DNA of 64,000 nt, taken from Breviolum minutum Mf 1.05b.01 (lineage: Eukaryota > Sar > Dinophyceae > Suessiales > Symbiodiniaceae). Shown in pieces: positions 26,597 to 36,115 of this stretch. Each line of letters opens with the position of its first letter. The first letter of the stretch is position 1. The position numbers were made by a program, and so were the translations under genes. Below the pieces are notes generated by a model that saw only the letters and a program-made list of their open reading frames with translations, was not told the origin of the DNA and did not search any database. The stretch covers positions 1-64,000 of the forward strand of contig DF239286.1 in NCBI GenBank assembly GCA_000507305.1, in the 5' to 3' direction.

Positions 26597-26742
26597 TTGA
26601 GGAGAGTATGGTGGGCCAATGGTGGGGGTTGGTTGTAGGAATGTCGCTCTCGAAAGAAATATGTGCCGTTCTTGGACTAGATCTTTTCAATTGGGAGGGA
26701 GTGTTGGGAAGAAAGCCGGCGTTGAAACATGCACACACACCT
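26597..26742. repeat. left arm of a perfect 146-bp inverted repeat
   Basis: The 146 bases from TTGAGGAGAGTATGG to CACACACACCT are, base for base, the reverse complement of 27149-27294. The arms are separated by 406 bases of AT-rich DNA. Identity stops abruptly on both sides. Confidence 0.92.
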
Positions 26743-27148
26743 GTACCTTTTTAAATACTCTAGACATACACATATGCTTATATTTGATATAATATATCTA
26801 TATCTATCGATATCTATATATTATTATATATTAAGATTTTATGATATTTTAGTATTTAGATGACATTTAGATACATTTAGAATACATGATGTGGTATTCA
26901 GGAATCAACTGCAGTAGAGAACCATTTTGATCACCCTTCGGATCGTATACTGTAGTCACTGTAGTCGTTGCTTCCATTCATCATTCCAACTGAGCCATAC
27001 ACACTTTGGATTCTGATCTCAACATTTGAAACAAAACCATGCAAGGGTGGCAACCCAAACCTAGTGGGAGGTCCTGTTTGACAAAGTGTTTTCCAATTTT
27101 AGGCAACAAAGTGACATATTGAATTGCCTCTTTATTTACCCATATATT

Positions 27149-27294
27149 AGGTGTGTGTGCATGTTTCAACGCCGGCTTTCTTCCCAACACTCCCTCCCAA
27201 TTGAAAAGATCTAGTCCAAGAACGGCACATATTTCTTTCGAGAGCGACATTCCTACAACCAACCCCCACCATTGGCCCACCATACTCTCCTCAA
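27149..27294. repeat. right arm of a perfect 146-bp inverted repeat
   Basis: This is the exact reverse complement of 26597-26742. The spacer (26743-27148) is AT-rich near its left end, with TATATC and ATATTA runs, and carries no gene. Small open frames in the arms are mirror copies of each other. Confidence 0.92.
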
Positions 27295-27360
27295 TTTTAC
27301 ATGATGATCTTAATATGTTTTTATAACATATACATATACCTACGTTTCAAATTGCTACAG

Positions 27361-27510
27361 GGTCCCACGCTTCAGAAGCTTCCACCTTTTCTTCAGGTGG
27401 AGAGGAGGGTGGCGAATCGGAAGATGATAGTCAAGCAAGTCCGGCAACCTGGACTTTTCCATCCGGGTGGACTTCGGGACTCCGGGAGTCTCCATTGGAG
27501 ATTTCCGAGA
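27361..27510 (+). CDS. candidate acidic/Ser-rich exon, unidentified + strand gene
   Basis: It follows a TTGCTACAG acceptor-like site. The frame starting with TCC at 27363 reads SEASTFSSGGEEGGESEDDS and then SPATWTFPSGW. An alternative acceptor (CTTCAG, ending 27396) lies inside. A second frame is open as well (a basic 70-codon reading). The acidic one is preferred because it matches the neighbouring candidate exons. Confidence 0.3.
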
Positions 27511-30500
27511 TGACCGAAAAAAACAAAAAAATCATGGAAAATGTGGAAAATGGTTCAAGTGTTCACATCCAAGATGAGATTTGGAAACTTGGAAATTAGG
27601 ACAAGTTTCCACTGAAGAATGATGATGGGAGAGAAGGTAGATGATTGTTTTGGCCAACTGGCCAACAAACGTTAGATGCCAACAAACGTTACTGTAGCTG
27701 GAAAGTGCCTTCCATGGATGAACCATGGGTGTGTGTTGGCCGAGTTTTTGCTGCATTATGCCTTGAGTGGATGTTTGTTTGTTTCTTGAATTGGATTGAT
27801 GTATGATGTTTTTCAATAGTTGATGGTGTACTTTTTAGAAGAGCCCAATATACAATAAGTTAATTGATTATGTAACGATGTAGTTGGGAACTTTAAAGAG
27901 GTTTCTTTTGATTTGTTAGTTTGTCGCTTAGTAAAACATTTACCATTTTCGCCTCCAAGTTGGCCACCATCCACAGATCCATCCGATGGGCTCACAGTAG
28001 GTTAAGTAGCTGAGGATCCAAAATGGATTGCCAAGATTGCCATCTTTTTTGGTGCAAAAATATTAATTGCCAAAAAAAAACATGGTGGATGTTCATGTCA
28101 GATATGACTATATAAACCTTGTTGCGCTTTCTTCTACTCTCATTAGAAGATGTTCATGTGTCACTACTGCTGGCAGAGTTGGAGGTTCAACCCCCTGAAC
28201 TGTAGGGTAAATACTCCCAAATCCTCCACTTTCTGCGGAAAAAAAAACCTTTTTGCCTCGGAAGTTGACTTGGTTTCAAACAGTCAGAAAGGTCGGGAAG
28301 TTGAGATGATCCATGTTTCAAGGGTGTTCCCCTACTAGCCCATCGCATGCTTCCAGGCGATCCGGAGGAGAGCGTCAGTGAGGAGTTGGGAGGGTTTTAC
28401 TGTACGGGTTGAGGGTATCCCCCCACCCACAATGCCACTGAAATATGAAATCTGGTCATTTTTATGAAGGGACCCCTATAAACCTTAAAAATTCCACTGT
28501 TAGTGGGCCGGGGATACCCCCCAAGGTATGGGTGTGTTGGTGTTTGTTTTGCTCATGTTGACTGTAGTTTGGGGATGTTTAGGGTGATTTGCCTCCCAGA
28601 AACACCGATAAAACTGAGAAAGTCACATTTTTGAGTCAGTATATCTTACCCATGAACTTTCATGTTGCACTTTAGGTGGGGGACCATCCCAAGTTCTAAT
28701 GTAGGAAGTCATGGTTGAAAACTGAAAACATGGCACTCTGTTCTGGGAAGCACAATCCGAGTTTTTGTTGGACAAGGGTTTCTGCTTGAACAGTATGTCA
28801 TGTCCTTCTTGACTGTCCAAAAGCTGGGAAGATGTGTAAAGTTGATAGACTTGCCAAGTTTTATCCTGTCTCAAATAAAGAATCAGCACATATGCACCAT
28901 GTGTGCATTGTGCAAGGACCTTCCAACTGCAAATATCCAAGAACGTTCGGGGTCACTGGTTGTGGCTTGTGGGGCCATCCTGGATGGGTGAATGGGTTGC
29001 GAGTTTTACTGACCCCGTCCCATACTTAACCACTATCTCCTCACCTCACCAGGCCTTGTAACCTTTGCCATCTTGACCGAAAATCACATGACTTATATTA
29101 GTTTGCAAATGTTGCCAGGTAAAAATAAGGAACTTGGAACCTGAGAACAGGATTTTTTTGGTTGGAGACACAACCTCCTGTACCTAAAATGTTGGTTTCA
29201 CGTAGGGTACCAGGAATCTCCAAATTTCAACTTCCATGATGTGACTAACAAGGCTTCAAAAGCCGTCATCACTTGCACAGTCCACCCGCAACTTATTGAG
29301 AACCCAGGTCCAAAGAGACATACTCGTGGCCAACGGCAGACATTGTTGGAAGGGTCACTCGGACGATCAGCTTCACAACTGCATCCGAAAAGCCATGGAA
29401 AATCTATAGCTTCGGTGAAAGTTTGCCTTAGACATCTAACCCTGAGGATAGTTAAGTATCCACTAATTGATATTGGATTTTGGGTAACACCAAACTACTG
29501 CTTAGGTTAATATATGTATTATCTGTCTTCATCCCCCCATGGGTGTCCCAAAACCATTGCTTTGCTTATCGTATTTAGATGTATTTAGACCACTCACGGC
29601 GACATGTTACCAAAGGACTGGTTTTTTTCTATGGGTTTGTTGCAGCCCAGGAAAGAGTTGAGGGATGATGAGGTGCAAACTCTGAAAAGTTGATGGTTCA
29701 CCTTCGTCGCTGAGAGCTAGACAGAACACCCAAAATCACTGAGGGAAGTATGGAGAATTCCCCGTGAAAGTCAAGATGTTGCATGTGAATATCTTGGTGG
29801 ATGATATGGATAGGGAGTTTTTTAGTGTTGCAAGCACTCCCAGTTGTGGATTTCTTCTCTGGGTTTCAGAATCTTAGCGCACACTTAGAAACTACAGCAC
29901 TTAGTTGTTTTTCCTTTTCCACTGTTCTGCACTTCATTTTTAATAGGATTTTGCCCCGATTTTGCCTTCTTTTTCCCAACTGGAATAGTTGGGTTGAATT
30001 TCGAGGCGTTTTGGCACCATGCAGATTTTCAAGATGCCTCCTCTGACAGCGAGTTTCATGCTGGCCCCGAGGTGTCCCGACAGTATCTAAGGGTTTTGTT
30101 TTGACCAAGGGAAGTGACACAAGGATTTGACACGGAATTGGGGAGATCCCAGGAACAAGTATAAACCAGCAAGTTCCAGAAATATTGGAGGTACTTTTTG
30201 GTAGTTTAGCATGGAAGAGAAAATGGACAATCCAGTATGGCATGGCAGATGCTTGCTCTTATTTGCTCATATCAATGAAACGCAGGGTACCTGTACCTGT
30301 ACCTACTCACTTGAAGTCATACCTTTTTCCTTAAGGATGCCCTGATCAACCATCAATAGCCCTGGTATTGTGGGTTTTTGGCTATTAGACACCGCTTGGT
30401 TTGGTGTCACCTCACCGTGTCTTGTATTGGGATTCCAAAGCTTTTCCAGCCACCAATTAACATCACTTAAACACGAGAGGTGATGCACCACGTCGTCTTG

Positions 30501-30724
30501 AAGCAGTTTTCTAGAAAAAAACGGGGCCATTGTGTCCATTAAGCAAAGTCTGGCAAACCTAAACCAAGAAATGGTGTGTCAGTGAAATGACGGTGTCAAA
30601 ACCAGATTGATCTCATGGGAATAATATGGGAAGCTTACCATAAGGGGGTCCCCATTGTTGGGGGATCCCTCGAATCACCCCTTGATCGAAATTCCCAATG
30701 TTTCAGACTCAGCCTGCTCTCCAG
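27511..30724. other. intron-like DNA between candidate exons
   Basis: No long gene. A very short acidic piece at about 28357-28390 + (GDPEESVSEELG after CTTCCAG) could be another exon of the same gene. A short CAACAAACGTTA repeat occurs near 27663-27690. Otherwise nothing supported. Confidence 0.4.
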
Positions 30725-30808
30725 GACTCTTCGGAGTCGCAAGATTCGGATTTCAGCCGCGCAGAAGAGGAGTTGCCGGAGGAGAAGGACTCGCACGGAC
30801 TTAAGCCG
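30725..30808 (+). CDS. candidate 84-bp phase-0 exon, acidic protein
   Basis: A pyrimidine-rich acceptor (CTGCTCTCCAG) precedes 28 full codons reading DSSESQDSDFSRAEEELPEE and a Lys/His tail, followed by GTTGAAGG. Splicing at these sites would leave whole codons. Composition matches the exon-like pieces at 26391 and 27361. The LINE starts within 600 bases downstream, so the element may lie in an intron of this gene. Confidence 0.38.
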
Positions 30809-31123
30809 GTTGAAGGTGGCCCATAGGTTATCCCAGGAAGATTAAAGGGGCCTGGTGTTGCATCGTGTTGCAGGTAAGGTGGGATAGGTATAGTAATAGA
30901 CAGTAATGGTATGATGTCGAATGATGGGTTTCGGCTTTGGATAGGTCGTGTTTAGGCCTAATCCAGCTGGGGTATGCACAAGAGGATGGATTCACTTTAG
31001 TCAGTTTGGAAATTCCAAAGTGGGTGTCTTTTCATCCATTGGACAGTTTGAACAATTGGCCACCCTTCTTTAACAAGTTCATAGAATGATGAGTCACGTA
31101 TCTAATTATCTATGTGATTCTAT

Positions 31124-34100
31124 GTGATATTTACATTTATAATATATATATATGTTTATGTCACAAATCTTGGGGGATGCCTAAACCCTGTAACAGTGGG
31201 TAAACAATCAATTTGTTTGAAGGGAACCGAATTCATCTTCATTATCCACTGTTACAGTAGCCTCTTGGCCCAACACGTCCCAGCTCGTGAGGCGGGTATC
31301 TACCAAGTTGGGGTGAGTCTTAGGTTTGCCATGGAGTTTTTGGGGAGCATCCACCCGAAGGATGACCCTCATTTAGAGATCAAGTTGTTAGAGAAAATCC
31401 CAGGTGCCATCACGGCTTGGAAAGCTTCGGCAGTGGGAATGGGCATCATTACTGTGACTTTTGAGCTGTGCATGGTTCAACATTGTCAAGAATCGGATGT
31501 TTTTTGGGTGTGGAATTGGACCACACTAGGAGCAAGATCGATTTTCATTCCTGCAGTTGATGGGCGATTCATCCGTAGACCCAGGCAGTCTGTGGAACCG
31601 TCTTCAGGAAAAATGGCCGAGTTGTTTGGGGGCTTCACTGGTTGGAGCGTTGCTGCGGAGTTCATGGGACTTCAGGTTACGGTCGTGGTTGAAGCCAAAG
31701 TTGAAGTTGCAGAAGCTGCAGCGGTTGCATATGGATGGCATGTGCAGCATTTTGAGCAAGTGTGGAGTCAGTTCCTCCAGCATGGTGATTGGTTTGAACC
31801 AAGTATTTGGATCGCAGATGTCCGTGATCCAAGAGTTTGGACCTTGATGAGCCTCATTGGAATCCAACATGGATGTGCCAGTCCCCCATGCCCTCCTTGG
31901 TGTGGCATGGCTTCCAAGTTAGGTCTGCAAAGCCCGGATGGGATGGTGTTTGCACAGACGATCAGAATGGCTAGAGATTTGGGATTCACTTCGCTGTCTC
32001 TGGAAAATGCTCGTGGGATCAAACAACATCCTCACTTTGAAGCAATGATGCGGTTCGCTGTACAGTTAGGTTTCAATTTAGTGCTGAGTACAAATGAGAA
32101 CTGTACAGGCGTTCTTCCATTGAATAGGTGCCGATGGTTGGGTTGTTTGGTTAGCCATGTTGTATGCATCATGCATGTTCAGGTTGATCACATTAGAGCT
32201 GCAAGAGCCCTTTCATTGCCCAATGATCCGTTTTTAGGTGGTTTGAGGGGGTGTCAATCCATTGCTACCGGTTTGTCACATGATGAATTGGAAGAATTGC
32301 AGTTGACCCCTGAAACAATTCAAATCCTGTCTGATCCTCAACTACTTCCAGAGTGGTGGGCACCAGGCAAGAAATTGGATACCCCGGATGCTGTTTTTCG
32401 CAGTCGCATTACCGCACCCCATGCACACATGCAAGGGTTGGTTGCATCATATGGTAAACAGCATGAGTTCAGACATGGATATCTAGCCGAAAAGGGGTTG
32501 TGCACGACGGTATTTCAAGGTGATCAGGGTCCTCGTTATTTTAGTCCCTGGGAGCAAGCATCCGCCCTTGGCTTACCAGCCACGATCCGCATCCCGCAAG
32601 ACATCAAAGTTGCCTGGCACATCATGGGCAATGCATTGAGCATAGCTCATGGCCTTCTGCAGTTGTCCAGAACTCACGTTTTGCTGGGAGCAGCATCACC
32701 ATTTGGGTTGGGGGTTCCACCATTACCAACACTGTGTAGGATGATGCAACGTAAGATGTTGAGATTGACTGGGAAGACTCAAATCATGATTGATGGGTAT
32801 AAGGCTCTGGTGGATAATGACATGATTACCCCCATGATTGGTCCCATTTGGCCAGCCAATGGCCAAGATCTTACCCATGCTGTCGAGGCCCATGAAGTCA
32901 TGTTGCAGGGTGATGAAATCCCAGAACCCGCCAGAGATGATGGGGATACTGAACCTGAACCCAATGAAGAGGACAAGTCCCCATACCACAAAATCAGAAG
33001 AATTGATACAGGTGACATTTCACCCACGGTTCCATACCAAGTGGAATTGGAAGGCGAGGGATTGGTTTCTGTTGACGCTCCTAAGTTTTTGGGAGGGTTC
33101 CAATCATTTCCTGCTGCATCAATTGGTGATTTGGAAAATTTGATGGGTGAATTTTCTCAAACCAAGGTTTCCCAACAAGATGGTTCGGAACTGATGCCAT
33201 TTTGCCTATCTAGCCTTTCACATCGATGGGTTTGCATAGGATGGGGCCCTGATGACCTTATGGTTTGGGATATGTTTGTCAATGTGATGCCGCATATGTG
33301 TACCAATTTGGTGGATAGCATGAGTTTTGGTGAAACCAGTTTCGCGATGTCTTCCATTCCGATTCCTTTGCCATTCCGAATCGTGCAGTTTCGACCATTA
33401 TCCAAGATCTGCTGTGTCTTCGTCCCACATCTGAACCGCAACATTGCATTTGAGGCGGACGTGACGACTACAGTAGGATCCATGTTGGCACATTTTTCAG
33501 GGACACTCAAGGTTCCTGTACATTCAATTGTCTTGTCATGCATGGGCAAAAGGATGAATTGTGATGATTTCATTCTCAATGCACTGGATTGGAGCAGATT
33601 TGACATCTCATGGGTTCCTACATGTTTAGTGGTGCCTAAGAGTGTTTTGAATCCTGAAGACAATGCGTTGAATGATTTCGCTGTGAACAAACAAGTTGCT
33701 GTTGCAACTCATCCGGCAGTCAGGGTGAGATTCGTTGCCAAGCATCCGTTATGGGGAGCAGTCCGCACGGTCGCAACTCACAAAAATGTTTGTTTGCGAG
33801 ACATTGGTGAGTGTGTGGCCATGCAAGTTGCACATAGAGATCGTTGTTTTGATGGCAGTGTGACTGTTCAACAAATACAAGAAGGTAACCTGTTCCTTGT
33901 TGACCTGGGTCTTTCGAAACCATGGCCATGCATTGTGTTGGAAGTTGTGCCTGAATGGATGATGCAAACATCAGGTCAGCAAGATTTTCATGTGAAGTCC
34001 CAGTTCAAGAGAGAGGTCCAATCCCCATTTAGCTTGAAACGTGACACAAGAAGTTTTTCAGGTGACACATCTCTGCAAGTGATTGGTGGTGCCTTTTTCC

Positions 34101-36076
34101 TGGAATGTGAGTCGCCTCAGACTATCCAAGTGTTGATCAACAATAAGTTGGTTGATCCGACATTGAAAGTCCGTGAAACACCCCGTGATACAGCCATTGT
34201 CTTTCGGTGCACCCCCCTTCCTGGTGGTGCCAAAGGTGAAGTCCATGGGGTTTTGAGCAAGACATTGACGAAAAGGGGTGTTGAACAGGCTAACGTTGAT
34301 GCCAGGATCAAAACCATTTTGGCCAGCATCCCCGTAGATGAGATCAAGCCACATTGTAAAGAAGATGATTCACAGTTTTGGAATTCCTTGAAACAATTAG
34401 CCAATCAGCATCGGGTTCGTTTGGTCACCAATGGCGAATTGAAGGAGTTTCAGAAAAACAATCGACAGAACAAACGTGACAAACCATCATCCTCTACCAA
34501 AGGGGAAAACGTCAAAGGCCAGGGCAAAGGCAAAGGTAGCAAATCAGGGAAAGGTGACAATCGTGCTGACCTTGCTTGTGTTAAGATTGAACTGCAATAC
34601 CTGAAAGCAGCTGACAACACTGCATTGCACCTGTTGACCAAAGATATGTTTGGTGAAGACAAGACAGGAGTGACTCTCATGTCATCAGCCGAAGTCAAGA
34701 ACCTGTTGCCTGTTCGCAAGCTCAGTCCTGGTCCACTCGCCATTCTGGCGGTCACATCACCTAAAGAGCAACCAGAACAGGTCACCATGATGCCGGCAGT
34801 TGATGCACAAGGGGAACCAATCCTCCTCCCTGTTGTCATTTACAATTTCGGTGACGTTGCAGTGTCCATGAAGGGTAGTGCCAAGCCTGTCATTACGCAA
34901 CAAGTGCCCACCCAAGTGATTGAAGTTTTCATTCGAAGACATTTCATTAAAGATTGGAGCCTTGCCAGAGACAATCTGAATTACCTGGGTAAGGTGCTCA
35001 CGGGTATGCCGGAGGGTACTTTGGTGGCACATTGGGCTTTCAAAGCATATGATGACAAGAAGAAGATCATACCGTTTGACAAGGCGGCGTATATTCATGG
35101 ATTTATTAGGATCAAAACCTCACACGTTGACAACATTTTGAAGGCCAGTGGAAAGTGTGGAGTCTTCCTTGTGCCAAAGGATGAAACACGTCGACCTGAT
35201 CCCGCTTTCATGGTCATTCCTGCAGGACCCGAGAAGTTGGAACACTTACTGTTGCAGGTGCAAAAGACTTCGTTGGCATTGGGAATTGTTGAATATAGTG
35301 GGGGTTTCGCATATCGATGTCGCAGGGAACATTGCCAAACTGTGAGAAAAGCATTGGTCCCCAACTCACTATGGAGTGAAGAAGGTCAAGTGAGACCAGG
35401 TGACACTTTGTGGGTTTTGAAGTTCGTCAAAGTCAATACAGGACCTCCCCAACTCACAGCCTCCCTTAAGGAATTGGGTTGGGATGCGGAAGCCATCCGT
35501 CCATTGGGACCAACGACGTGGAGCATTGCTGCAGCAGGTCCACCGCCTGCACCACATTTGGCTTTAGACGGATCATTTGCAATTGCTATGCCAGCCAATC
35601 AACCGGTCAAAAGAGATCTCGGAGCATGGACGCAAGCCCTGAAGATTCCCCCGACAGTGGTGGCCGTTGATTCATCCACAGAGGCAGATGAGATGGATAC
35701 AGAAACCACGTCCTCTACACGAATCAGTGAGATGAAGTCGGAGCTCACAGAGCATGTGGATAGGATGATTCAACAGAGATTGAAACCAACACAAGATCAT
35801 GTTGAGACATTGACATCAATGGTGAAGGATCAAGAAGCAAAGAATGCAGAATTTCAGGCCAAGACGATTGCGACGTTGACCAATGTGCATGAACATCAAC
35901 AGGCCGTTGACATGCGAATGGGTACATTGGAAGGAACGGTTGCAGGAGTCAGCCAGAATGTCATCACACAGATGAATGGCATGCTTCAAACGATGCAGAA
36001 TGCTCTCATTTCAAGATTGGATGCACTGGAGAATGGTGAGGGAGCAAAGAGACAGAGGAAGGATGATAATTTGTGA
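31124..36076 (+). CDS. LINE ORF1 with C5 cytosine DNA methyltransferase domain
   Basis: The ORF is 1650 codons. The first 69 residues come from AT-rich and repeat-like DNA, so Met70 (ATG 31331, MEFLGS) is a likelier start. Residues 164-515 are a C5 cytosine methyltransferase with all main motifs. Residues 752-830 resemble a ubiquitin-like fold, weakly. Residues 1105-1147 are a basic Lys/Gly stretch (GQGKGKGSKSGKG) suited to nucleic-acid binding. Residues 1321-1410 may be an RRM-like module. About 1530-1640 form a predicted coiled coil, as in LINE ORF1 proteins, followed by a basic tail (KRQRKD). The expected role is to package element RNA and methylate cytosines in DNA. The ORF ends at UGA 36074-36076, and ORF2 follows in the same frame. 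ORF1 proteins are usually a few hundred residues, so this one is exceptionally large. Confidence 0.85.
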   Translation: MIFTFIIYIYVYVTNLGGCLNPVTVGKQSICLKGTEFIFIIHCYSSLLAQHVPAREAGIYQVGVSLRFAMEFLGSIHPKDDPHLEIKLLEKIPGAITAWKASAVGMGIITVTFELCMVQHCQESDVFWVWNWTTLGARSIFIPAVDGRFIRRPRQSVEPSSGKMAELFGGFTGWSVAAEFMGLQVTVVVEAKVEVAEAAAVAYGWHVQHFEQVWSQFLQHGDWFEPSIWIADVRDPRVWTLMSLIGIQHGCASPPCPPWCGMASKLGLQSPDGMVFAQTIRMARDLGFTSLSLENARGIKQHPHFEAMMRFAVQLGFNLVLSTNENCTGVLPLNRCRWLGCLVSHVVCIMHVQVDHIRAARALSLPNDPFLGGLRGCQSIATGLSHDELEELQLTPETIQILSDPQLLPEWWAPGKKLDTPDAVFRSRITAPHAHMQGLVASYGKQHEFRHGYLAEKGLCTTVFQGDQGPRYFSPWEQASALGLPATIRIPQDIKVAWHIMGNALSIAHGLLQLSRTHVLLGAASPFGLGVPPLPTLCRMMQRKMLRLTGKTQIMIDGYKALVDNDMITPMIGPIWPANGQDLTHAVEAHEVMLQGDEIPEPARDDGDTEPEPNEEDKSPYHKIRRIDTGDISPTVPYQVELEGEGLVSVDAPKFLGGFQSFPAASIGDLENLMGEFSQTKVSQQDGSELMPFCLSSLSHRWVCIGWGPDDLMVWDMFVNVMPHMCTNLVDSMSFGETSFAMSSIPIPLPFRIVQFRPLSKICCVFVPHLNRNIAFEADVTTTVGSMLAHFSGTLKVPVHSIVLSCMGKRMNCDDFILNALDWSRFDISWVPTCLVVPKSVLNPEDNALNDFAVNKQVAVATHPAVRVRFVAKHPLWGAVRTVATHKNVCLRDIGECVAMQVAHRDRCFDGSVTVQQIQEGNLFLVDLGLSKPWPCIVLEVVPEWMMQTSGQQDFHVKSQFKREVQSPFSLKRDTRSFSGDTSLQVIGGAFFLECESPQTIQVLINNKLVDPTLKVRETPRDTAIVFRCTPLPGGAKGEVHGVLSKTLTKRGVEQANVDARIKTILASIPVDEIKPHCKEDDSQFWNSLKQLANQHRVRLVTNGELKEFQKNNRQNKRDKPSSSTKGENVKGQGKGKGSKSGKGDNRADLACVKIELQYLKAADNTALHLLTKDMFGEDKTGVTLMSSAEVKNLLPVRKLSPGPLAILAVTSPKEQPEQVTMMPAVDAQGEPILLPVVIYNFGDVAVSMKGSAKPVITQQVPTQVIEVFIRRHFIKDWSLARDNLNYLGKVLTGMPEGTLVAHWAFKAYDDKKKIIPFDKAAYIHGFIRIKTSHVDNILKASGKCGVFLVPKDETRRPDPAFMVIPAGPEKLEHLLLQVQKTSLALGIVEYSGGFAYRCRREHCQTVRKALVPNSLWSEEGQVRPGDTLWVLKFVKVNTGPPQLTASLKELGWDAEAIRPLGPTTWSIAAAGPPPAPHLALDGSFAIAMPANQPVKRDLGAWTQALKIPPTVVAVDSSTEADEMDTETTSSTRISEMKSELTEHVDRMIQQRLKPTQDHVETLTSMVKDQEAKNAEFQAKTIATLTNVHEHQQAVDMRMGTLEGTVAGVSQNVITQMNGMLQTMQNALISRLDALENGEGAKRQRKDDNL
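31244..31258 (+). repeat. 15-bp motif, copy 1 of 3 (LINE 5' side)
   Basis: ATCCACTGTTACAGT occurs here and twice downstream of ORF2 (42509 and 42594). A near reverse complement (CTGTAACAGTGG) lies at 31187-31198, making a small inverted repeat in the nominal N-terminus of ORF1. This supports a later start codon. Confidence 0.6.
31613..32669 (+). other. C5 cytosine DNA methyltransferase domain within LINE ORF1
   Basis: Motif I is ELFGGFTGW (166-174), the cofactor-binding loop. ADVRD has its first Asp at 232. Motif IV is SPPCPPWCG with the catalytic Cys256. Motif VI is LENARG (Glu294, Asn295). Motif VIII is NRCRW (Arg335, Arg337). A target-recognition region of about 130 residues follows. Motif IX is PRYFSPWEQASALGLP (470-485), and motif X is GNALSIAHG (502-510). 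Spacings of about 40 residues from IV to VI and VI to VIII are those of active Dcm/DNMT-type enzymes. No key residue is missing, so activity is plausible but unproven. No regulatory chromatin domain (BAH, PWWP, RFTS) is seen. Confidence 0.85.
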
Positions 36077-36079
36077 CTA
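36074..36079 (+). promoter_or_regulatory. in-frame UGA-CUA junction between ORF1 and ORF2, possible readthrough site
   Basis: ORF1 ends TTG-TGA-CTA. The frame after the stop stays open into ORF2 for 1333 codons. UGA followed by CUA is the best-known leaky stop context in eukaryotes and their viruses. The next in-frame ATG is at 36116. Readthrough would give an ORF1-ORF2 fusion. Reinitiation is an alternative. Confidence 0.4.
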
Positions 36080-36115
36080 TCTTTGCACCACATCAAAAGC
36101 AATGATGTGAAATAC

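Noticed and set aside
28165..28205. tRNA-like boxes (TGGCAGAGTTGG and GGTTCAACCCC)
   Set aside because: The two boxes are almost adjacent, so there is no room for the D-arm to T-arm spacing, and no acceptor stem pairs.
31124..31330. First 69 codons of LINE ORF1 as genuine N-terminus
   Set aside because: They arise from an AT-rich run and a short inverted repeat also seen elsewhere; Met70 is the better start. The frame being open does not prove coding.
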